Positions 13,145 through 18,445 of a stretch of 18,445 nucleotides of DNA are shown here, piece after piece. The first letter of the stretch is position 1. The number at the start of each line of letters is the position of its first letter. Source of the stretch: an uncultured Alcaligenaceae bacterium (GTDB taxonomy: Bacteria; Pseudomonadota; Gammaproteobacteria; Burkholderiales; Burkholderiaceae_B); assembly GCA_937995985.1 (NCBI GenBank), contig CALKIR010000008.1, positions 1 to 18,445 on the forward strand, written 5' to 3'. The position numbers and the translations under genes are program-made. Under the pieces are notes generated by a model. That model ran no database searches. It was not told the DNA's origin and saw only the letters and a program-made list of their open reading frames with translations.

Positions 13145-13681
13145 TTAGGCTCCTTTTAACCACGTATCAACGGCTTGGGCCAAATCATCAGACACCTGTG
13201 TGCCAGGAGGCAGATCCATGTGTTCAGTTTTAGAGCCATTGCCAGTGCGAACCAGCCAAGGATGGCAGTGGGCTGCTGCCCCGGCTTGGAGGTCACGCAG
13301 AGAGTCGCCAATAGCATAAGTGCGCTGAGGATTGATCTCAAAGCGTTGGATTGCAGTAAGAAACAGGCCAGGTTTGGGTTTGCGGCAATGACAGTTATCA
13401 TCCGGTCCATGCGGGCAAATAAATATGGCATCCACATGGCCGCCAAACCGTGTTAATAACCGTTGAAATTTGTGGTGAATGGCATTGAGCGTATGCATAT
13501 CATATAAGCCCCGAGCTACCCCGGATTGATTGGTGGCCACCAGCACTTTCCAACCGGCTTGGTTTAAGCGCGCGATGGCCTCAAGGCTGCCGGGGATAGG
13601 CTGCCATTCTGCAGGGCTTTTGATATATTCTTTGGAGTCAAAATTAATGACTCCATCGCGGTCCAATATAACAGTGTTCAC
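13145..13681 (-). CDS. gmhB: GmhB, D-glycero-D-manno-heptose 1,7-bisphosphate 7-phosphatase
   Basis: GmhB is a HAD phosphatase that removes the 7-phosphate from heptose bisphosphate on the way to ADP-heptose, the inner-core sugar of LPS. The nucleophile motif DRDGV (D7, D9), TNQSG (50-54), the lysine region KPKPG and GDSLRD (D126, D130) are the four HAD motifs. A zinc loop with C89, H91, C97 and C99 is the GmhB hallmark and separates it from histidinol phosphatases. The start is GTG at 13681, overlapping the glyS stop by four bases (GTGA). No good Shine-Dalgarno precedes it, so translation is probably coupled to glyS. Confidence 0.95.
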   Translation of the reverse strand: MNTVILDRDGVINFDSKEYIKSPAEWQPIPGSLEAIARLNQAGWKVLVATNQSGVARGLYDMHTLNAIHHKFQRLLTRFGGHVDAIFICPHGPDDNCHCRKPKPGLFLTAIQRFEINPQRTYAIGDSLRDLQAGAAAHCHPWLVRTGNGSKTEHMDLPPGTQVSDDLAQAVDTWLKGA

Positions 13682-15831
13682 TCGGCTAGCTTGGAAATAT
13701 CAGCAGTTAAATTCATGGCTCGGTGCAACTCGGATAGCAGTGCAAAACGATTGTGTCGGAGGGTTAGGTCCTCGTCCATAACCATGACCTCATCAAAAAA
13801 CTTATCCACCGCCTCTTTGGCCTGTGTCATGATACTGAGGCTGGCTGCAAAGTTTAGTGCATCACACTCAGCCTGTGCCTGAGGGGCCAGCTGTTGCACG
13901 CATTCGGCGAGCTGTATTTCTGCAGGCTCTTTGAGAAGCTTAGGCTCAAGGCTCAAGGAGGTCTGAGGTGCTTTTTGCAAGATGTTGCCGATGCGCTTGT
14001 TAAGAGCAGCCAAGCTGTCAGCCTCTGGGCGCTGTGCAAATTCTTGGCAAGCTGCGATGCGAGCGGGCACTTGCTCTAAGGGCGGATAAGTGCTGAGCAC
14101 TGCCTCAACGATGGAGCGCTCTATGGTTTGCACCAAAGCATTGCGATAGCGCTCATAAATGAACTGTTTGACTGCTTGTACCGTCCCATCAGCCAATACC
14201 CCAGCTGCATAGCCTTGGGCCGCAAAATCAAGCAAATGGGTAATTTCCAACTGATGGGCTTGAAAAAAACCTCCAGCCTGTAATTGCTCGTAAGCACTGA
14301 TTAAACCGAGGGCGGCACGACGTAAGGCATAAGGGTCACGTTCACCGGTGGGAGCCAGTCCAATGCCCCAAATCCCAACTAAAGTATCCACGCGTTCAGC
14401 AATAAATAAAATAGCAGCAATTAGGTGCGCCTGATCAACAGGCTGTTGAATGCGTAAAGCGTATTGCTGCTTGAGAGCAGTGCATACTTCGGCAGGCTCA
14501 CCATCGGCAGCAGCATAGTAGCTACCAATAATGCCCTGCAGCTCAGGGAACTCACCAACCATTTGTGTATTGAGATCAGCCTTAGCCAAGAGAGCAGCGC
14601 GATCGGCAAGTTGTTCATTGGCGCCTAGTTGCTGCGCAATATACGTGCTCAGGCGACGCAGTCGCTGTACGCGCTCGTATTGGCTCCCTAATTGGTTGTG
14701 ATAAACACTATGGTGTAGGCTATCAACACGCTCGTGTAAAGGGATTTGACGGTCTGTTTCATAGAAGAAACGAGCATCTGCAAGACGGGGGCGGACCACC
14801 CGTTCGTTCCCCTCGATAATATTTGTGGGATCGTGTAAATGCATGTTGCTCACAATTAAAAAACGATGCGTGAGCTGTTTGGTTTGAGCGTCAAATAAAG
14901 GAAAATAGCGCTGATGTAAGCGCATTGCTAAGATGAGACACTCAGCAGGTACGTCAAGAAATTCGGGATCAAAGCTGCCTACATAAACAGTAGGATGCTC
15001 TACCAGAGCAGTGACCTCATCTAATAAGGCTTCTACCTCACCGTCTTGCTCATAAGGACTCAGGACAGCATCGTAGTGTTGGCAGAGGGTATGCAATTGG
15101 TCAGCAATTTGCTGTTTACGTGCAGTAAAAGAAGCTACTACTTTACCTTCCTTGAGTAATGTGGACTCATAGTGCTTGGCATGGTCGATGGCAATGGGAC
15201 CCTCTGACATAAATCGATGACCAAAAGTATGAGCTTGCGACTCTAAGCCGAGAGCCTGAGCAGGAAGTCGCTCCTGGCCCCAAAGCACCATCAACCCATG
15301 AGCAGGGCGTACAAAGCGCACACTTGTTTGTCCATCAGCTAGTTGGTAGCGCATGACCTTAGGGATAGGCAAGTGATTGAGGCTGTAATCAATGGCTTCT
15401 TGGATGCTGTCTGTGAGGGTGGCCCCAGCAGCGGTGCCCACAGCAAAAAGAAACTCCTGTTTGCCATGCTGCTCGCGAACCAGATCGGAGACCTTTAAGT
15501 GGCCTAATCCCTTTGCTTCGAGGCGCTTTTTAAGGGGTTCGGTCATGTGACCGGCCTCATCTAGGCCAATATGTACAGGCATTAGGCGCTCTTTGAATGT
15601 TTGGGGCGCAGCCTGTGCGGGCACATGATGAATCAGTACCGCTAAGCGACGTGGCGTAGCAAAACTTTCAAACTGAGGATGCTGATCCAATAGATGCTTG
15701 TTTTGCAACACATGGATGATCCCTTGGGCAAAGGCTTTTTCTAATTGTGGTAAAGCCTTTGGAGGGAGCTCTTCGGTAAATAGTTCAATAAGTAGAGAAT
15801 CAGTCTGTTCAGTAGGCTGGGCGTGATGCAT
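13678..15831 (-). CDS. glyS: GlyS, glycyl-tRNA synthetase beta subunit
   Basis: This is the large subunit of the tetrameric bacterial glycyl-tRNA synthetase; it recognises tRNA-Gly while GlyQ holds the catalytic core. The 717 residues are a little longer than E. coli GlyS (689). LLIELFTEELPPKAL near the N-terminus, EGNERVVRPRL at 340-350, ADLNTQMVGEFPELQG at 418-433 and GLAPTGERDPYALRR at 491-505 are family signatures. The last 120 or so residues fit the DALR-type anticodon-binding domain. GGAGG lies 7 bases before the ATG, and the ATG overlaps the glyQ stop as TAATG. Confidence 0.97.
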   Translation of the reverse strand: MHHAQPTEQTDSLLIELFTEELPPKALPQLEKAFAQGIIHVLQNKHLLDQHPQFESFATPRRLAVLIHHVPAQAAPQTFKERLMPVHIGLDEAGHMTEPLKKRLEAKGLGHLKVSDLVREQHGKQEFLFAVGTAAGATLTDSIQEAIDYSLNHLPIPKVMRYQLADGQTSVRFVRPAHGLMVLWGQERLPAQALGLESQAHTFGHRFMSEGPIAIDHAKHYESTLLKEGKVVASFTARKQQIADQLHTLCQHYDAVLSPYEQDGEVEALLDEVTALVEHPTVYVGSFDPEFLDVPAECLILAMRLHQRYFPLFDAQTKQLTHRFLIVSNMHLHDPTNIIEGNERVVRPRLADARFFYETDRQIPLHERVDSLHHSVYHNQLGSQYERVQRLRRLSTYIAQQLGANEQLADRAALLAKADLNTQMVGEFPELQGIIGSYYAAADGEPAEVCTALKQQYALRIQQPVDQAHLIAAILFIAERVDTLVGIWGIGLAPTGERDPYALRRAALGLISAYEQLQAGGFFQAHQLEITHLLDFAAQGYAAGVLADGTVQAVKQFIYERYRNALVQTIERSIVEAVLSTYPPLEQVPARIAACQEFAQRPEADSLAALNKRIGNILQKAPQTSLSLEPKLLKEPAEIQLAECVQQLAPQAQAECDALNFAASLSIMTQAKEAVDKFFDEVMVMDEDLTLRHNRFALLSELHRAMNLTADISKLAE

Positions 15832-16736
15832 TAAACCGCCTCCGCAGAAGTAGAGTGCAACAAGGGAAAGCCTAGAGCTTCACGAGAATCATAATAAGCT
15901 TGGGCCACACCGCGTGATAACGCACGGATCCGACCAATATAAGCCGCGCGCTCAGTCACACTAATGGCCCCTCGGGCGTCCAATAAGTTAAATGTGTGGG
16001 CGGCCTTGAGTGTTTGCTCATAAGCAGGCAAAGGCAAGGGGATGGCAAGCAAGCGCTTGGCCTCGCGTTCGTGGTTAGCAAAGTGGCTAAAGAGCATCTC
16101 AATGTCTGCATGCTCAAAGTTGAATTGGGACTGCTCCACCTCGTTTTGATGGAACACATCTCGGTAATAGATGTTCTGCCCATCTGGTGTACGAGTCCAG
16201 ACAAGGTCATACACGCTTTCAACGCGTTGTAAATACATGGCCAGACGCTCTAAGCCGTAAGTGATTTCACCAGTGGCTGGAACGCAATCTAATCCGCCTA
16301 CTTGTTGAAAGTAAGTGAATTGAGTAATTTCCATACCGTTTAACCAGATTTCCCAGCCTAACCCCCAGGCCCCTAAGGTTGGGTTTTCCCAGTCATCTTC
16401 AACAAACCGAATATCATGTTCTTGGGGATTAATGCCCAGGGCCGTAAGAGAATCGAGATAGCTATCTACCATATTGCGCGGCGCTGGCTTGAGTACCACT
16501 TGGTATTGGTAGTAATGTTGTAGGCGGTTGGGATTGTCCCCGTAGCGTCCATCAGTAGGACGGCGTGAGGGCTGAACATAGGCAGCGTGCCAAGGCTCAG
16601 GACCGATAGCGCGTAAAAAAGTAGCGGTATGAGAGGTGCCTGCACCCACCTCCATGTCATAGGGCTGCAGCAAAATGCAGCCATGCTTATCCCAATAGTG
16701 ATGTAGTTTTAAAATAATTTCCTGAAAGCTGAGCAT
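15831..16736 (-). CDS. glyQ: GlyQ, glycyl-tRNA synthetase alpha subunit
   Basis: GlyQ is the catalytic subunit that activates glycine with ATP; two copies pair with two GlyS. I start it at ATG 16736, giving 301 residues that begin MLSFQEIIL like other GlyQ; an in-frame TTG at 16748 would add four residues without support. Highly conserved stretches include WDKHGC (15-20), DMEVGAGTSH (27-36), AAYVQPSRRPTDGRYG (51-66) and NPNRLQHYYQ (68-77). It is the first gene of the operon that runs through glyS, gmhB, plsC, the zinc peptidase and gloA. No strong Shine-Dalgarno is visible. Confidence 0.96.
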   Translation of the reverse strand: MLSFQEIILKLHHYWDKHGCILLQPYDMEVGAGTSHTATFLRAIGPEPWHAAYVQPSRRPTDGRYGDNPNRLQHYYQYQVVLKPAPRNMVDSYLDSLTALGINPQEHDIRFVEDDWENPTLGAWGLGWEIWLNGMEITQFTYFQQVGGLDCVPATGEITYGLERLAMYLQRVESVYDLVWTRTPDGQNIYYRDVFHQNEVEQSQFNFEHADIEMLFSHFANHEREAKRLLAIPLPLPAYEQTLKAAHTFNLLDARGAISVTERAAYIGRIRALSRGVAQAYYDSREALGFPLLHSTSAEAV

Positions 16737-16769
16737 GAGTGAAGCCAAAAATTCGCAAATAAAAGCCTC

Positions 16770-16778
16770 ATTTTAACA
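16770..16778 (-). promoter_or_regulatory. Candidate extended -10 promoter of the glyQS operon
   Basis: On the - strand TGT TAAAAT (16778-16770) is an extended -10 box (TGn plus 5 of 6 matches to TATAAT), about 34 bases before the glyQ ATG. No good -35 lies at normal spacing, which fits an extended -10 promoter. The 127-base gap between glyQ and the fumarase gene is AT-rich. On the + strand I find no convincing promoter for the fumarase gene, only a lone TATCAT at 16822-16827. Confidence 0.4.
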
Positions 16779-16863
16779 GAAATAAAGCGTTTTTCTGAGA
16801 ATGCAGACAGCCTTTTAGAGGTATCATTAAAAAAACTAATTAGCCGTTTCAAAAGGGTTTTTT

Positions 16864-18390
16864 ATGAACACAACAGTCATTAAAGCCGAAGATCTCATTC
16901 AATCTATTGCCGATGCCGTGCAGTATATTAGCTATTATCATCCTGCTGATTTTATTGAGCATTTGGCCCATGCCTATGAACGCGAGCAAAGCCCTGCTGC
17001 TCGTGATGCATTAGCGCAAATTCTAACTAATTCGCGGATGAGTGCATTGGGTCATCGGCCGATGTGCCAAGATACAGGCATGGTGAATATTTTCATGGAT
17101 GTGGGCATGGGAGTGCGTTTTGACAGTGCCCTTAGTCTGCAAGAGTTATGTGATGAGGGGGTGCGGCGTGGCTATCTAGATGAAAATAATCCATTGCGGG
17201 CTTCAATGGTGCGCGATCCGATTTTTGAGCGCATTAACACTCGCGACAATACCCCCTGTATGGTGCAGGTGAATTTGGTGCCTGGGAATCAGGTTCATAT
17301 TCATGTCGCAGCCAAAGGGGGCGGTTCAGAAAACAAAGCTCATTTTGCCATGCTTAATCCCAGCGATTCATTAGTGGATTGGGTGTTAGAGATGGTGCCC
17401 CAGATGGGTGCGGGTTGGTGTCCGCCAGGAATATTAGGTATCGGGGTAGGCGGTTCAGCAGATAAGGCCATGCTCTTAGCTAAAGAATCTTTGGCGGAGC
17501 CGCTCGATATGCTGCAATTGCTGGAAAAAGGGCCACAGAATAAGTTAGAAGAGTTGCGTTTACATTTGTATGAGCGCATTAATGATTTAGGAATTGGCGC
17601 GCAGGGATTAGGTGGGTTGAGCACCGTACTGGATGTCAAAATTAAAACACTACCGACTCATGCCGCTTCCAAGCCTGTTGCGTTAATTCCCAATTGTGCA
17701 GCCACTCGTCATGTAGAATTTGTATTAGATGGTTCAGGGCCTGCGGAGCTCACGCCGCCTGCTCCAGAGACATGGCCGGATATACAATGGGCACCAGATG
17801 AGCATCAGTCTCAACGGGTAAATTTAGACGAGTTAACACCAGAGCAGGTGGCACAGTGGCAGCCAGGCCAAACCTTACTGCTCTCAGGGCGTCTATTGAC
17901 CGGTCGCGATGCCGCGCATAAGCGCATTCAACAGATGTTGGAGGCAGGTGAACCGCTGCCAGTAGACTTTACTAACCGAGTTATCTATTACGTGGGGCCG
18001 GTGGATCCCGTTGGTGATGAGGCGGTTGGTCCAGCAGGGCCGACTACTGCTACACGTATGGACAAATTTACGGAAATGATGCTTGGGCAAACAGGGCTTA
18101 TTGCTATGATTGGTAAGGCAGAGCGTGGGGCGAGCACTGTAGAGGCCATTAAAAAGCATCAGTCCGCCTATTTAATAGCGGTTGGTGGTGCCGCTTATTT
18201 GGTATCAAAGGCCATTAGAAAAGCCCGAGTAGTGGCTTTTGAGGATCTTGGTATGGAGGCCATTTATGAATTTGAGGTCCAAGATATGCCCGTGACTGTG
18301 GCAGTCGATGCACGGGGACAGTCTGTCCATGTGAGCGGCCCTGCACAATGGCGTAAAGATTCTTCAGCCATTCCAATCATGCCTGTTTAA
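16864..18390 (+). CDS. fumA: Class I (4Fe-4S) fumarate hydratase
   Basis: This TCA-cycle enzyme interconverts fumarate and malate using an oxygen-sensitive [4Fe-4S] cluster. At 508 residues it is a little shorter than E. coli FumA/FumB (548). The alpha domain (Fumerase, about 10-285) carries three candidate cluster cysteines: C68 in PMCQDTG, C186 in GWCPPG and C278 in PNCAATRH. The beta domain (Fumerase_C, about 320-500) has LLLSGRLLTGRDAAHKR and YYVGPVDPVGDEAVGPAGPT. AAAAGGG (16851-16857) lies 6 bases before the ATG. It stands alone, divergent from glyQ, with its own terminator. L(+)-tartrate dehydratase is related, but the single fused alpha-beta chain favours fumarase. Confidence 0.93.
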   Translation: MNTTVIKAEDLIQSIADAVQYISYYHPADFIEHLAHAYEREQSPAARDALAQILTNSRMSALGHRPMCQDTGMVNIFMDVGMGVRFDSALSLQELCDEGVRRGYLDENNPLRASMVRDPIFERINTRDNTPCMVQVNLVPGNQVHIHVAAKGGGSENKAHFAMLNPSDSLVDWVLEMVPQMGAGWCPPGILGIGVGGSADKAMLLAKESLAEPLDMLQLLEKGPQNKLEELRLHLYERINDLGIGAQGLGGLSTVLDVKIKTLPTHAASKPVALIPNCAATRHVEFVLDGSGPAELTPPAPETWPDIQWAPDEHQSQRVNLDELTPEQVAQWQPGQTLLLSGRLLTGRDAAHKRIQQMLEAGEPLPVDFTNRVIYYVGPVDPVGDEAVGPAGPTTATRMDKFTEMMLGQTGLIAMIGKAERGASTVEAIKKHQSAYLIAVGGAAYLVSKAIRKARVVAFEDLGMEAIYEFEVQDMPVTVAVDARGQSVHVSGPAQWRKDSSAIPIMPV

Positions 18391-18414
18391 GAGCGTGAGT
18401 ACATAGGTATAAAA

Positions 18415-18445
18415 AAGCCTAGCCAGGTTTTCTAAGGCTAGGCTT
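18415..18445 (+). terminator. Rho-independent terminator of the fumarase gene
   Basis: AAGCCTAGCC (18415-18424) pairs perfectly with GGCTAGGCTT (18436-18445) around an 11-base loop, 24 bases after the fumarase stop. Four more A (18411-18414) precede the stem, so it may also work towards the other strand. The window ends at the stem, so the T run can only be seen to begin. Confidence 0.7.

Noticed and set aside
13175..13456. Open frames antisense to, or in other frames of, gmhB and glyS
   Set aside because: They overlap well-supported conserved genes and their products show no domain, signal peptide or ribosome site.
1..18445. CRISPR array, insertion sequence, prophage, toxin-antitoxin or defence system
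   Set aside because: I saw no regularly spaced repeats, no transposase or integrase, and nearly every base is accounted for by conserved housekeeping genes in a usual order.

Overview
This window looks like an ordinary core-chromosome segment of a betaproteobacterium. The gene orders glyQ-glyS-gmhB-plsC and lptD-surA-rsmA, with amgK-murU divergent from lptD, point to Burkholderiales. The fairly AT-rich coding sequence suggests an Alcaligenaceae-type genus such as Paenalcaligenes, Oligella or Pelistega; that placement is inferred from gene order and protein resemblance, not from a database search. I see no insertion sequences, integrases, prophage genes, CRISPR arrays or toxin/defence genes. 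No gene-free stretch exceeds about 130 bases.

Layout. Positions 1-48 hold the 3' part of a tRNA-Lys(TTT) with its terminator. A complete methionine importer operon, metN-metI-metQ, follows on the + strand (135-2625) and ends in a strong hairpin. Convergent to it, on the - strand, is a three-gene envelope block (5240 down to 2711): amgK and murU for peptidoglycan recycling, then a DUF6776-like membrane coiled-coil protein with its own candidate promoter. Divergent from amgK across about 35 bases lies lptD-surA-rsmA on the + strand (5276-9951): the LPS translocon barrel, its periplasmic chaperone, and a 16S rRNA methyltransferase. No pdxA sits between surA and rsmA.

The - strand from 16736 to 10007 carries a compact operon: glyQ, glyS, gmhB, plsC, a YgjP-like zinc peptidase and gloA, with junctions that overlap or are 1-3 bases apart. 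A terminator follows gloA, then a fused SpmA-SpmB membrane protein. Divergent from glyQ is a class I fumarate hydratase (16864-18390) with its own terminator at the window edge.

How the genes work together. A large share serves the Gram-negative envelope: AmgK and MurU recycle MurNAc to UDP-MurNAc, LptD inserts LPS, SurA folds outer-membrane proteins, GmhB makes the heptose precursor of the LPS core, and PlsC makes phosphatidic acid. The rest is housekeeping: methionine uptake, glycyl-tRNA charging, rRNA dimethylation, methylglyoxal detoxification and the TCA cycle. I found no convincing new system. The points most worth checking are the DUF6776-like gene next to the recycling genes, the zinc peptidase embedded in the glyQS operon, the cysteine layout of LptD, the apparently non-lipidated MetQ, and several start-codon corrections.
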